The notes: a model not told the origin generated them from the letters alone. A DNA stretch of 64,000 nt from Planctomycetota bacterium (GCA_020853575.1 JADYYP010000024.1:124001-188000), one strand, 5' to 3'; shown: positions 45,495 to 56,483, numbered from the stretch's first letter. A program made the numbers and translations.

Positions 45495-46522
45495 CCCGCG
45501 CGCCGTGGAGCCGCGAGCCCGGCGAGGTCGGCGAGATCCCGACCATGGTCTCGCGGGAAGAGCGTCGCTACTTGCATTGGTTGGGGCGCACGCAGTGGCA
45601 GGACCACGGGCACGTGCTCGAGATCGGACCGTGGCTCGGTGGCAGCACGGTGTGCCTGGCGCAGGGGATGCGCGCCGGCCACGCGGCGCCGCGCCACGCG
45701 CTGCACGCCGTCGACAATTTCCGCTGGCGCGAGTTCATGGCGCGCTACGCGCGGCTCCCGCTCGCACCCGGAGACTCGTTCCGGCCCTACTTCGAGCGCA
45801 ATGTCGCGCGCTTTGGCGAGCTCGTGCGGCCGCGCGCCGCGGTCCTGCCCGACGAAGCGATCGCGGTCGACGAATGGGCCGACGTGACGCGCGCCAAATC
45901 GAGCGAGAGCGATGCGCCGTTCGAATGGGACGACCGCGAACCGATCGAGATCCTGTTCATCGACGGCGCGAAGTCGTGGCGCGGCATGCGGCACTTGCTC
46001 GCTGGCGTCGTCGGCGCCCTGAAGCCGGGTGAGAGCCTGCTGGTGGCCCAGGACTACAAGCACTGGGGCGCGTTCTGGGTGCCCCTGTTCCTGCAGCACG
46101 TGGCCGACGTGCTCACGCTCGAGCACGACGTGCGGCGCGGATCGACCGTGACCTTTCGACTCGAACGCGAGCTGCCGCTCGAGCGCATCCTGGCGTTGCC
46201 CGATCACGTCGGCGCGCTCGACGTGCAACTCGCCGCGCACGCGCTAGCGCAGGCCGCGGACCGACTCGCCGCGCTCGGCGACGACCTCGGCGCCGCGCAG
46301 GTCGAGCTCGGCGCCGCCATGCTCGCCCTGCACCGCGGCGACCGCGCGCGCGCGTCCGAGGTCTATCGACGAGCCTGCGCGACATGGCCTCGAGGAGCCG
46401 ACGACCACGCGCTGCGCAACGCGCACGAACGACTGTCGCTGAGCGGTGTCCCCGAACTGACGTCCCCGCCGCGCATCTCGCGCCTCGCGCGCCTCAAGCG
46501 CCGGCTGCTCGGCCGCGCGTGA
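45491..46522 (+). CDS. Class I SAM-dependent methyltransferase (Methyltransf_24-like) with TPR-like tail
   Basis: A 343-residue protein whose ATG overlaps the preceding stop. SAM motif I is VLEIGPWLGGSTV (residues 42-54), with HAVDNFRWREF and ILFIDGAKSWRGM supporting the Methyltransf_24 type. Residues ~230-300 are alanine-rich and helical (LAQAADRLAALGDDLGAAQVEL), like a pair of TPR units. It is co-transcribed with the FemAB-like gene. Within this cluster a sugar or lipid-linked glycan O-methylation is inferred. Confidence 0.83.
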   Translation: MTRAPWSREPGEVGEIPTMVSREERRYLHWLGRTQWQDHGHVLEIGPWLGGSTVCLAQGMRAGHAAPRHALHAVDNFRWREFMARYARLPLAPGDSFRPYFERNVARFGELVRPRAAVLPDEAIAVDEWADVTRAKSSESDAPFEWDDREPIEILFIDGAKSWRGMRHLLAGVVGALKPGESLLVAQDYKHWGAFWVPLFLQHVADVLTLEHDVRRGSTVTFRLERELPLERILALPDHVGALDVQLAAHALAQAADRLAALGDDLGAAQVELGAAMLALHRGDRARASEVYRRACATWPRGADDHALRNAHERLSLSGVPELTSPPRISRLARLKRRLLGRA

Positions 46523-46582
46523 TGGCCTGCGGCTCGACGCGTCCAAGGTCCCGCCGCGCATGTCGCGACGCCGGACGACGAC

Positions 46583-47305
46583 TCAGGAACTGCCCTTGCC
46601 TGGCTTGCGCGCGACCACCAGATACATCCAGGTGAAACGCTCGTCCTGCGGCAACACGCGATCGAGCGCGGGCGCGGCCAGATTCGCGCAGGCCACTGCG
46701 AGCCGCACGAAGGGCTTGAGCACGCCGCGGCGCACGCGCTGCAAGTAGTAGTTCCACTGCGTCAGCGCCATCAGCGGGTAGCTCGAGAGCGGCACCAGCT
46801 CGAGCACCTCGAAGCCGGCCTTCTCGAACAGGTAGCGCAGGCCGTGGCGCGTGTAGCGGTAGAAGTCGCGCGGCTCCTCGTGCAGCGGGAAGAACAGCGG
46901 CACGGTGTAGAGCGCGACGCCCTGCGGCTTGAGGATGCGGTGCGCCTCGCGCAGCGCGTCGAGCGGCTCCTCGAGATGCTCGAGCACGGCCGTGCACAAC
47001 GCGCAATCGAACGAGTCGTCGGGCAGCGTGGTCGCGTAGGCGCTGGCGAGGATGTCGATGTTCGTGTGGTCGTGGATGCAGTCGGCGTGGTCGACCCCGA
47101 TGTACTCGCTCACCAGGTCGCCCAGCAACAGCTGCTTGTTCTTGTCGCCGCAACCGAGCTCGACCAAGCGCCCCTTGAAGTAGCGCGCGCCGTACTCGCG
47201 CAGCGCGCGAGCCGAGCGCTTGGCGACCGCCTGCCCGGGATTGGTCAGCCCGCGGCGTGCGTAGAACTGCGTGAAATCCGGCTCGCGTCCGCTCGCGGGG
47301 CTCAT
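46583..47305 (-). CDS. Class I SAM-dependent methyltransferase (Methyltransf_11-like)
   Basis: A 240-residue protein with SAM motif LVELGCGDKNKQLLL (from residue 47), IGVDHADCIHD and CTAVLEHLEEPLDALREAHRILKP. Its ATG overlaps the stop of the glycosyltransferase gene upstream (minus strand) by 4 bases. The C-terminal part has a hydrophobic stretch (FVRLAVACANLAAPAL) that may sit on the membrane. Expected to modify the surface glycan; substrate not known. Confidence 0.87.
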   Translation of the reverse strand: MSPASGREPDFTQFYARRGLTNPGQAVAKRSARALREYGARYFKGRLVELGCGDKNKQLLLGDLVSEYIGVDHADCIHDHTNIDILASAYATTLPDDSFDCALCTAVLEHLEEPLDALREAHRILKPQGVALYTVPLFFPLHEEPRDFYRYTRHGLRYLFEKAGFEVLELVPLSSYPLMALTQWNYYLQRVRRGVLKPFVRLAVACANLAAPALDRVLPQDERFTWMYLVVARKPGKGSS

Positions 47306-48486
47306 CGCGACGCCGCTCCGCTGGGCGCGGCGCGTCTCAGCTCCGAGCTCGCGTCGTACAGCTCCTCGAGGCGCGCGAACTGCTTCGACAACGAGTACTC
47401 GCGCTCGACGTGCGCGCGCCCTGCGCGGCCCCACTCGCGCCAGCGTTGCGGAGCGCGCGCGACCTCGAGCAGCGCGCTGGCCGCGGCCGCTTCGTCGTTC
47501 TCGTCGAACAGCAGGCCCGCGACTCCGTCCGGGGCGACCTCCGGGATGTCGCAGTGCCGCGAGGCGACGATCGGCATGCCCGTGGCCGACATGTCGATGA
47601 TCGAGACCGGCGCTCCGCCCTCCGCATCGCCGTCGCTGGCGTGCAGGCTGGGCGCGAAGAACACGTGGTAGTCGAACAGCGACGCGCGGTACTCCGCGTA
47701 GGGCCGCGGTGCCGGGAAGTCGACCAGCGCTTCCAGCGCGAGCTCGCGCACGAGTTGGCGCAGCCGCTCGAGGCGCGCCTTCTCGTCGTCGGACTTGGCC
47801 AAGATCATCAGCGACAGCCGCAACGCTGGGAACTCGCGCTGCGCGCGGGCGAAGGCACGCACAGCGAGCTCGTGGCCTTTCTTCTCGACCGCACGTCCCG
47901 AAGCCAGCACGCGCACGCTTCCATCGGCGCTCGGAACGCGTTCGGCGAAGCGCGTCGCGTCGACGTCGACGCCCAAGTGCTGGATCACGATCTTCTCGCG
48001 CGGGCAGCCGAGCTGCTCGACCTTGGCGCGCATGGCATTGCCCTCGACGAAGAAGCGCTGCCCGTGCGCGAACAGCTCCCGGTACCGCGCGCGCCACAGC
48101 TCGTGGCGCGAGTTTTTCCAGATGTCGGCGCCGTAGAAGCTCGTGACGTGAGCCAGTCCGGAAGCGCGCGCCAAGGCCAGGTCGAGCCAGCCCTGGTGCG
48201 CGAAGTGCGAGTGCAACACGCTCGCGCCGTGCTTCTCGATCGCCGCCAGCATGAACGGGAAGGCTCCGCGTCCCAGCCGCCGCCCGAGGCGCTCCTTCAC
48301 CTGCGCCAACAGCCCGAGATCGGTGAGCGCGTACACGTCGTCGAGTGGGAACTGCTCGCGGTTCTGGCGCCGCTTGCAGAGCACGATGCCGCGCCAGCGG
48401 CGCAGCGAGACGATCTGCGTGTAGACCCAACTCCCCGTTCCGAACAGGAAGGGATTGACCGAGTGGGCGACGACCTTCATCGCCAT
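47302..48486 (-). CDS. GT4 family glycosyltransferase
   Basis: A 394-residue GT-B glycosyltransferase. The start region has TTG, ATG (48486) and ATG (48480) close together; 48486 is chosen, 4 bases after the upstream stop. N-terminal SVNPFLFGTGSWVYTQI and LHSHFAHQGWLDLALAR, and C-terminal VLASGRAVEKKGHELAVRAF, FAPSLHASDGDAEGGAPVSI (EX7E-type region) and MPIVASRHCDIPEV mark the family. It resembles colanic-acid-type (WcaL/AmsK-like) transferases. Co-transcribed with the GT upstream and the methyltransferase downstream. Confidence 0.9.
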   Translation of the reverse strand: MAMKVVAHSVNPFLFGTGSWVYTQIVSLRRWRGIVLCKRRQNREQFPLDDVYALTDLGLLAQVKERLGRRLGRGAFPFMLAAIEKHGASVLHSHFAHQGWLDLALARASGLAHVTSFYGADIWKNSRHELWRARYRELFAHGQRFFVEGNAMRAKVEQLGCPREKIVIQHLGVDVDATRFAERVPSADGSVRVLASGRAVEKKGHELAVRAFARAQREFPALRLSLMILAKSDDEKARLERLRQLVRELALEALVDFPAPRPYAEYRASLFDYHVFFAPSLHASDGDAEGGAPVSIIDMSATGMPIVASRHCDIPEVAPDGVAGLLFDENDEAAAASALLEVARAPQRWREWGRAGRAHVEREYSLSKQFARLEELYDASSELRRAAPSGAASR

Positions 48487-48490
48487 CAAG

Positions 48491-49669
48491 CTACGAGTCG
48501 CGCGTGCGCCGATCCACAGTCGTCGCGCGCTCGAGAGCCACTCGCTCCAGCACCGCGATCATGCGCTGCATCGTGGTCTCGAAGCCGTGGAGCTCGGCGC
48601 GAGCGCGCGCGCGGCCGGTGCTGGCGCGGCGGCGCTCGGGGTCGCACCACACGCGCAGTGCAGCGGCCAGCTCCGCGGCCTCGGCGGCGCCGGAGACCAC
48701 TGAGCCGTGGATCCCGGAGTCGACCAGCTCGGCGGCACCCGCGGACGTGGTCGTCACCACCGGAGTTCCGCAGGCCAAGGCCTCGAGCACGGTGAACGCG
48801 AAGCTGTCGTACCAGGTGGGCAGGAAGTGGACGTCGCAGGCCGCCAAGCACAGCTCGGGATCGCGGCGGAGCCCGAGGAACTGCACGCGTTCCGCGACAC
48901 CTAGTTCGCGCGCCAACGCCTCGTACCACGGCTGGCCAGCGTCCTCGCCGGCGATCGCGAGCCGCGCCCGCGGCTCCATCGCGGCCAGCTCACGAAATGC
49001 ACGCAGTCCACGCTCGAGCCCCTTGCGCGCGAACCCCTTGCCGAGGAACAGGAACACGATCTCGTCCGCGCTCCATCCGAGCCCGCGGCGCAGCTCGGCC
49101 CGCTCGCTCTCGGCGCGCGGACGGAAGCGCGCGAGATCGACCCCGTTGTAGATCACCTCGGTCTTGTCGAGTGGAAGCGCGTAGCGCGCTGCGAGGTCGT
49201 CCCGCACGAGATTCGAGTTGGTGATCACGCGGCGGTACGCGCCTGGAGCGTAGGCGCGACGCTCGATGCGCAGCGCGAGCCGGTTCTTGAGAGCGTGCAG
49301 CCACAACGCATCGCGCCACGAGCCGCCCTGGGCCTTGGAGAGTTGCTCGATCCAAGCGGCGTGCGATCCACCGCTCGCGCGCAGCACGTCCTGCGTCCAG
49401 GTTCGCCCCAGGCCGAAGACCAAGTCGTAGGTCGTGCGCGCCAGGTGCTTCTCGACCGCTTCGGCAAAGGCCCACATGCGCCACGCGCTGCCGATCACCG
49501 GGCTGCGCAACACGACGAAACGCTGCGACGGATGCGTGGCCTCGGCGTGGCTGCGGCACACGAGCGTGACCTCGTGCCCGCGCTCCGACAGCCGCCGTGA
49601 GACCTCGTTCAAGATGCGCTCGGTGCCGCCCACCTGGGCGTGGCGCATGTGGACGAGGGCGATTCGCAT
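48491..49669 (-). CDS. GT4 family glycosyltransferase, WaaG-like
   Basis: A 392-residue GT-B enzyme starting MRIALVHMRHAQVGGTERI. The donor-binding half has FLFLGKGFARKGLERGL, FLGLRRDPELCLAACDVHFLPTWYD and FAFTVLEALACGTPVV. The FARKG and 'PTWYD-F-VLEA' signatures resemble WaaG/RfaG, the LPS core glucosyltransferase, more than general GT4 proteins. A sugar-phosphorylating WaaP/KdkA-like kinase is encoded divergently 76 bases away, as in LPS core clusters. So a role in LPS-core-like glycan assembly is likely. Exact acceptor unknown. Confidence 0.88.
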   Translation of the reverse strand: MRIALVHMRHAQVGGTERILNEVSRRLSERGHEVTLVCRSHAEATHPSQRFVVLRSPVIGSAWRMWAFAEAVEKHLARTTYDLVFGLGRTWTQDVLRASGGSHAAWIEQLSKAQGGSWRDALWLHALKNRLALRIERRAYAPGAYRRVITNSNLVRDDLAARYALPLDKTEVIYNGVDLARFRPRAESERAELRRGLGWSADEIVFLFLGKGFARKGLERGLRAFRELAAMEPRARLAIAGEDAGQPWYEALARELGVAERVQFLGLRRDPELCLAACDVHFLPTWYDSFAFTVLEALACGTPVVTTTSAGAAELVDSGIHGSVVSGAAEAAELAAALRVWCDPERRRASTGRARARAELHGFETTMQRMIAVLERVALERATTVDRRTRDS

Positions 49670-49745
49670 CTGGGCGGATCGTAGCGGTGGCCACGGAGAG
49701 CGTCGAGCGCGTCGGAACGCGCGCGGTCGCAGTACAGTGAGCGCG

Positions 49746-50486
49746 ATGAGCCGCAGCGCGCGCCCCTACTCACTCGGACTCGGCCGTGGAATCGCGTTCG
49801 CCGAGCTCCCCGCCGAGATCGAGGCCGCGTTGCCGCAGTGGATGGCGAGCGCGACCGTCGCGGGCGCTGTCGAGCTCAAGCCTTCGACGGTGTGGCGTGT
49901 CGGGGCGTTCGCGGTCAAGCGTTTCCCGGCGCCGACGGCGTGGCTGCGGCTCACGCGCAGAGCTCCGGCGCTGCGCTGCGCCGAGGCCTGCGCGCGCATC
50001 GCTCCGGTCGCGACACCCGCGCCGCTCGTCGCGCTCGAAGTCTCGGCGGGACCGCGCGCTGGCGAGAGCTGGTTGATCGTCGATTTCATCGAGGGCGAGC
50101 ATCTGACGCGCGCTCTGCGCGGCGATCCACGCGCCGTGAGCGAGCTGCCCGCGTTCTTCGCGACGATGCACGAGCACGGCGTGCTCCACGGCGATCTCAA
50201 CGCGGCCAATTTGCTGTGGGACGGCACGCGCTGGCAGTTGATCGACCTCGAGGGCTTGCGCGGGTCGCTGCACCGATTGCGCATGCAAGCCATCGCCCGC
50301 GATCAGTGGTCGCGCGTCGTGGGAACACTGCGCGACCCCGAGTTCGTGCGGCCATTGCACGCGGAGTACTGCAAACTCCTCGGGCGCGGCGATGCCGAGC
50401 GCGAGTGGCCGCGCATCGAGCGCCGCGGACGGCGACTCGCCCAGCGCTACGATCGGCTGCTCGCCGAGCGCGCCGCCAAGGGTTGA
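49746..50486 (+). CDS. Lipopolysaccharide-type kinase (WaaP/KdkA/InaA superfamily)
   Basis: A 246-residue protein kinase-like fold. Probable ATP lysine is Lys58 in FAVKRF. The catalytic loop is HGDLNAANLL (His148, Asp150, Asn155), and the metal-binding Asp is in LIDLEG (Asp167). This short 'HGDLNAANLL ... LIDLE' form is typical of KdkA/WaaP kinases that phosphorylate Kdo or heptose of lipid A-core. Located divergently from the WaaG-like transferase, which supports the same pathway. Confidence 0.87.
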   Translation: MSRSARPYSLGLGRGIAFAELPAEIEAALPQWMASATVAGAVELKPSTVWRVGAFAVKRFPAPTAWLRLTRRAPALRCAEACARIAPVATPAPLVALEVSAGPRAGESWLIVDFIEGEHLTRALRGDPRAVSELPAFFATMHEHGVLHGDLNAANLLWDGTRWQLIDLEGLRGSLHRLRMQAIARDQWSRVVGTLRDPEFVRPLHAEYCKLLGRGDAEREWPRIERRGRRLAQRYDRLLAERAAKG

Positions 50487-50663
50487 ACGGCATCGAGGAA
50501 GGTCGCGGCCGCTCCGCTCGCAAGGGCGAAACCCGTCAATCTTCGTGCAGCGCGCGGCGCGAAGGGCGTAGTGCGAACTCGACGCGTCTCGGCAGCGGTC
50601 CACCCCGCACGTTTGTCGCGCGAAGGGGCTGCGCTCCGCGAGCGCGCTCGTAGGATGCGAAGC

Positions 50664-51182
50664 ATGTCGAGCGCACCCACACGCTGCCCAGGTTGTGGCT
50701 TCGAACACCCCGCCGGAACGGGAGTCTACGAGGGCTACTATCACGCTTCGCCCGAGTGCTGGAACGTCTTCCTCCAAGTGATGACGCGCGAGTACGAGGA
50801 CGCCGTGTTGTTCGGTCAAGTGCACCAACTCTCGGTCGATGCCTACGCCGTGCAGCACGCCGGCGGTCCGCATCCCGACAAATCCGTGTGCATCCACCTC
50901 GTCGGTCTGTACTGGACCTTGGAGCGTGGAGTCGCACCGCCGGACGTCCCGCGGCGCCTGCAGGCACTGGCGGCGAATGTCGAGCGCTGGCCGCATCTCG
51001 AGCTTCCCGCGCAGCGCGCGGCGCTCACGGTCGCGCACGTCGCCGACGCCGACACGCCCAGCGAGCACGCACGAAACGTGCGCGCCTGGTCGAGCGAGGT
51101 GTGGGCCTCCTGGAAGGAGCACCACGCCGCGGTCGCACAGCTCGCGCAACGCACGTTCGAAGCCGTTAGCTCGGGGGCGTGA
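50664..51182 (+). CDS. DUF5946 family protein
   Basis: A 172-residue cytoplasmic protein. It starts with a metal-ligand-like CPGCGFEHP, then ASPECWNVF and HQLSVDAYAVQHAGGPHPDKS, and a LVGLYWTLERG segment; these match DUF5946. ATG 50664 is chosen; ATG 50655 is three codons earlier. Its stop overlaps the GTG of the next gene (GTGA). Function unknown. Confidence 0.8.
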   Translation: MSSAPTRCPGCGFEHPAGTGVYEGYYHASPECWNVFLQVMTREYEDAVLFGQVHQLSVDAYAVQHAGGPHPDKSVCIHLVGLYWTLERGVAPPDVPRRLQALAANVERWPHLELPAQRAALTVAHVADADTPSEHARNVRAWSSEVWASWKEHHAAVAQLAQRTFEAVSSGA

Positions 51183-52102
51183 GCTCCGCTCAGCGCTCTC
51201 GCGTCAGCGGCCTCGACGCTCTTGGCGCGCCGCCGGGCAAGCGCCGCAGCCGTCGCGTAGTGTTCGCGCTCGCCACGGCGTGCGCCTTGGCCGCGGCCCT
51301 GGCGCTGAGCCGCGGCGCATTCGCGCCACCGTCGACGGAGCACGCCTTCGAGGGTCGCCCCCAGCCCACCGAACAGCTCTACACCACCGCCGCGGGGCGC
51401 TCGATCTTCGCCGCAGCGACGGGGCTCGATTCCGGACCGCTGATCGTATTCGTCCACGGCACGCCGGGGGCTTGGAACGACTTCGCGTTCGTGATGGCCA
51501 CGCCGGAGCTCGCGGCGCGCGCGCGCCTGGTCGCGGTCGACCGCATCGGTTGGGGACACTCGGCCGAGGGCGGGATCGAGGCCTCGCTCGCGGAGCAGGC
51601 GCGCGCCGTCGCGAGCGTGATCGAAGCTCAGCCCGAGACGCGCACGGTCGTGCTCGTCGGGCATTCGCTGGGCGCTCCGATCGCCGCGCGCCTGGCGGCG
51701 GACCGCGCCGAATTGATCGACGCCCTGGTGCTCGTCGCCGGCGCGCTCGATCCGGCGCTCGAGGAGCCGACCTGGTACCAAGCGCTCGGACGCACGGCGT
51801 GGATCACCCCGCTCGTACCCGAGGTGCTGCGGCGCGCCGACCTCGAGCTCTTGTCGCTGCGCGCCGAGCTCGAGGCGTTGGCTCCGGCCCTGGGCGAGCT
51901 CACGCTGCCCGTGCGCGTGCTGCACGGGCTGGACGACGCGCTGGTCCCCGTCGAGAACGCCGACTACCTCGCGCGCTCGCTGCGCCGCGCGCCGTTCGAG
52001 ATCGAGCGCATCCCCGACCAGGGGCATTTGATCCCTTGGCAGTGCCCCGAGCGCATCGTCGCGGTGCTGCTGGCGCTGCTGAGCGAGAGCGACTCTCGCT
52101 AG
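51179..52102 (+). CDS. Membrane-anchored alpha/beta hydrolase
   Basis: A 307-residue protein starting with GTG 51179 within the preceding stop. A hydrophobic helix near residues 26-46 follows an Arg-rich segment, so the enzyme is probably exported or anchored. Alpha/beta hydrolase motifs: HGTPG (93-97), VGHSLG (nucleophile Ser163), GLDDALVP (acid) and QGHLIPW (His). Substrate unknown; related proteins include haloalkane dehalogenase- and esterase-type hydrolases. Confidence 0.86.
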   Translation: MSSAQRSRVSGLDALGAPPGKRRSRRVVFALATACALAAALALSRGAFAPPSTEHAFEGRPQPTEQLYTTAAGRSIFAAATGLDSGPLIVFVHGTPGAWNDFAFVMATPELAARARLVAVDRIGWGHSAEGGIEASLAEQARAVASVIEAQPETRTVVLVGHSLGAPIAARLAADRAELIDALVLVAGALDPALEEPTWYQALGRTAWITPLVPEVLRRADLELLSLRAELEALAPALGELTLPVRVLHGLDDALVPVENADYLARSLRRAPFEIERIPDQGHLIPWQCPERIVAVLLALLSESDSR

Positions 52103-52204
52103 GGCGCGGAGCTCTCGGCCTGCGCACACTTTCCCGCGCGGCCGCGGCTGCGAGAACTTCCGAGCGGCGCGCCAGAAGTGCTAGCGTTGTTCCAGGAGGT
52201 CGCG

Positions 52205-52411
52205 ATGAGCACATCCACGAACCATGGAGCGGGTGAGAGCGGCGCACACGACGCGAAACAGCGCGGGAAACCCGAGCGAGCGCCCGCGACTCCGCCCGAG
52301 AGCCAAGCGCAGCAGCCGCTCGAGGATCTGACCGGAAACGAGCCGCAGCGCACGCGCACCTTCGAGTTCCGCGCCCTGCGCCAGGAGCTCGACGAATCCG
52401 GCGGACACTGA
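52205..52411 (+). CDS. Small hydrophilic hypothetical protein
   Basis: A 68-residue, Gln/Glu/Pro-rich protein with a good ribosome site (AGGAGG at 52194-52199, 5 bases before ATG). No cysteine, no signal or transmembrane segment; it is likely disordered in its first 50 residues. Not recognised. The strong ribosome site and codon pattern support expression. Confidence 0.55.
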   Translation: MSTSTNHGAGESGAHDAKQRGKPERAPATPPESQAQQPLEDLTGNEPQRTRTFEFRALRQELDESGGH

Positions 52412-52590
52412 ACAGATCACTGGCGGGGCGCTGCGCCGCGCACCGGTTCTCCAAGGGGGTCGCTCCACGCATCCGGCGCGCCAGTGCCAGCCAACGGAGC
52501 TTCTGGTCAGTTCGAAGCGCGGGCGAGGTGCGTTTCGCGGACGGTTCGCGCACGCGCTCGCTAAACCGTTGGAGAAGGTACCGTGATCCC

Positions 52591-52830
52591 ATGAGCACCA
52601 AGCCCGTAGCGCCTTGTCCCAACTGCGGCGGCAGCAACCTGTATCGGAGCCAACTACTGCGTGCTGGTGGCGGGTACGCGCCGAACTACTTGCCCGACCT
52701 CGGCTCGTTCTGGGCGGTGGCCAGGTTCAAGCTGGTCGTGTGCAGGGACTGCGGTCTCACGCGTTGGTTCGCGCAGCCGCCGGCCTTGGAGAAGCTCGAC
52801 ACGTCCGATCATTGGGAGCCTGTGAATTAG
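52591..52830 (+). CDS. Small zinc-ribbon protein
   Basis: A 79-residue protein with two CXXC pairs, CPNC (Cys9, Cys12) and CRDC (Cys51, Cys54), the usual arrangement of a zinc ribbon. The region between them is hydrophobic and aromatic. ATG 52591 is preceded by GGAGAAGG. Function unknown; such proteins occur near many unrelated genes. Confidence 0.72.
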   Translation: MSTKPVAPCPNCGGSNLYRSQLLRAGGGYAPNYLPDLGSFWAVARFKLVVCRDCGLTRWFAQPPALEKLDTSDHWEPVN

Positions 52831-52861
52831 CGCACAGCGGATCGCTGGCACGTTCGGCGAT

Positions 52862-53107
52862 TCACTTCGCTCTCGTTGGCTTGCTCGCGGCCGCGGCACG
52901 CGCTTGCTCCAGCCACACCGCATCCATCGCCGCGATCGCTTCGGCGAAGAGCGCGCGCTGCTCGGGGTCGGCGATCTGGCGCAGTTCGAGCCAGGCGGCG
53001 ACTTCGGTTGGCGCGATCCCGGACGCAGTGCCGGAGACCGCGTTGACGGCCCGTGAGATCAACAGCTCGAAGAACCCGCTCCAGATCCGGCGCAGATCGT
53101 CGAACAC
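52862..53107 (-). pseudogene. Small hypothetical protein, probably a decayed or frameshifted remnant
   Basis: From a GTG at 53107 the frame encodes 81 residues (MFDDLRRIWSGFF ... ELRQIADPEQRALF ... AMDAVWLEQ). The same frame stays protein-like further upstream to 53269 (GEVAGKLVAALRWKLAYG, RDAANHQAKRSKAWRRRV) but has no ATG, GTG or TTG there, only CTG at 53245. Upstream, a second frame carries LRERIAEQAGRWENLRAER before a stop. Together this suggests one gene broken by a frameshift. Not recognised as a known family. Confidence 0.4.
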
Positions 53108-53478
53108 CTCGACGCGCCGCCGCCATGCCTTCGAGCGCTTGGCCTGGTGGTTCGCCGCGTCCCGGCCGTAGGCGAGTTTCCAGCGGAGCGCGGCTACGAG
53201 TTTCCCAGCGACCTCGCCTTGCGTTCCGCTCGGAGGTTCTCCCAGCGGCCGGCCTGCTCCGCGATCCGCTCACGCAGCGGCCGATGCTGACAGCTCAGCG
53301 TCGGGTCGCGGGCACTGGCTCGCGCTCGAATGTCGTGGACGCTCGAGGATGCGAGACCTCAGGATGTTGGATGCGCCGTCGCCCCGAGGGTGCCGGACGT
53401 CGAGACCGTGATGCCTTCTCGCACTCCGAGCGCACCATACCGCGCGCCGCCCGGGCCAAGAAACCGACAGAACTCACC
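53108..53478. other. Gene-poor stretch before the DsrE-like gene
   Basis: This 371-base stretch contains the upstream, start-less part of the putative broken gene (to about 53300) and one copy of the 57-bp repeat (53366-53422). No other coding signal was found. A promoter for the DsrE-like gene should lie in its last ~60 bases but no clear boxes are visible. Confidence 0.5.
53366..53422 (+). repeat. 57-bp dispersed intergenic repeat, copy B
   Basis: This copy begins GTTGGATGCGCCGTCGCC and has the core GCCGGACGTCGAGACCGTGA, the best conserved of the family. It aligns without gaps to copies at 11996-12052 and (inverted) 61641-61697. It lies 57 bases upstream of the DsrE-like start codon. Confidence 0.7.
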
Positions 53479-53805
53479 ATGCGCACCGTCGTTCTCTGCA
53501 CGCAAGATCAGATGGGTCACGGCGACCGCGAGCTCGGCCGCAAGATCCTGGGCACGTTCCTGCGCAAGGCGATCGCGCTCGATGGCTTGGACGCGATCGT
53601 GTTCTACAACTTCGGCGTCAAGCTGCTGGCCGCCGACTCGCCGGTGCTGACCGAGCTCACACTGCTCGCCGAGCGCGGCATCGACTTGGTTCCCTGCGGT
53701 ACGTGCGTCGAGAAGCTCGGGATCCAGCTCGCGCTCGGCAAGGTGTCCGACATGGACACGATCCTGCGCGAGCTCGCGCGCGCCGAGAAAGTGATCACGC
53801 TGTGA
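53479..53805 (+). CDS. DsrE/YedF-like sulfurtransferase-fold protein
   Basis: A 108-residue protein of the DsrE-like fold. It shows MRTVVLCTQDQMGHGDRELG at the start, then FYNFGVKLLAADSPVL and a reactive-cysteine loop LVPCGTCVEKLGI (Cys73, Cys76), then LGKVSDMDTILRELARAEKVI. This order matches the YedF/selenium-metabolism and TusD-like families, which relay sulfur or selenium through a cysteine. No SirA domain, so it corresponds only to the C-terminal half of YedF. Its last 11 bases overlap the convergent membrane protein gene. Confidence 0.82.
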   Translation: MRTVVLCTQDQMGHGDRELGRKILGTFLRKAIALDGLDAIVFYNFGVKLLAADSPVLTELTLLAERGIDLVPCGTCVEKLGIQLALGKVSDMDTILRELARAEKVITL

Positions 53806-54325
53806 GCGCGCCGGCTCCGGCCGCCGGAGCGTCGGGCACGAACGCGTAGTCGTCGTCGAAGGCTCCGAGGAAGGTGTTGGCCGGCGAGAACAAGAGCAGC
53901 ACCGGCTGCATGCGCTGGATGCGCGCGTAGAACGACGGCCCGACGTCGATCAACATGCGCTCGCACGGCACTCGAGCCGGCGAGGCTCGCCCCGCCAGCG
54001 TGAAGTGGTAGGCGGCCGTGATGCGCACGACGATCTGGTGCATCGGCTCGCCGCGCGCCTTCGAGTAGGGCGAGAGCTCCTTGCGCGCGATCACGGCCTG
54101 GAGCAGCAAAGGGCGCCGCAGCCGATCCAGAGACCCGCGCAGACCGAAGACCGCGGTCGTGAACAGCGCCAACCACGCCAGCGGGGCGCGCGCGGGCGGC
54201 GGGCTGAAGTAGGCGCCTGCGCCGAGCGCCGCGCCGATCGCGAGCCCGTACCACCAGTCGTGGCGACGGTCCTTGCGCAGCGCGGGCTGCGCGAGCGGCA
54301 GGATGCGGTCGAAGTCGGGCTCCAC
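53795..54325 (-). CDS. Membrane protein of unknown function
   Basis: A 176-residue protein from a GTG at 54325 (MEPDFDRILPLAQPAL). Two hydrophobic helices lie at about residues 25-65 (YGLAIGAALGAGAYF and LAWLALFTTAVFGLRG). The following ~110 residues are soluble and include a beta-rich segment (MHQIVVRITAAYHFTL, MLIDVGPSFYARIQ). No family recognised. It diverges from the MsbA-type gene (220 bases apart) and overlaps the DsrE-like gene's 3' end. Confidence 0.68.
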   Translation of the reverse strand: MEPDFDRILPLAQPALRKDRRHDWWYGLAIGAALGAGAYFSPPPARAPLAWLALFTTAVFGLRGSLDRLRRPLLLQAVIARKELSPYSKARGEPMHQIVVRITAAYHFTLAGRASPARVPCERMLIDVGPSFYARIQRMQPVLLLFSPANTFLGAFDDDYAFVPDAPAAGAGALTA

Positions 54326-54545
54326 GGCGCGGAGCGCGAGCCTAGCCCGGCCGATCGGCGGGCTTCGCGCTGAAAGCACCAAAACAGCTCCGCCGCCGGT
54401 CGACGGGAGCAGCGCTCGCGCGAGCGGCACCGCGATGGAATCGCGGCCGGCGCGCGCCCGCTCTCGCTCGAGGATTCGCCGCACCGATCCTCCGGCCGTA
54501 TCGTGGCCACGATCGGCGCGCCGCGGCGGGTGCGCGGGACCCGAG

Positions 54546-56357
<1,812 letters not shown>

Positions 56358-56483
56358 GCACGACCGCGCGCCGCGACCGGGTACGCACGCGCACCCCATG
56401 GCGGATTTCAAATGTGGACTCCTAGACTCGCGGGACCGTGACGATCGCCGTCACCTTCCCTCCCCCGAAACTCGGAAGCTCCC

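Noticed and set aside
52205-53805. Cluster of small unknown genes as a possible defence or toxin-antitoxin island
   Set aside because: No nuclease, toxin, DNA-binding or transposase motif; the recognisable members are a zinc ribbon and a DsrE-like protein.
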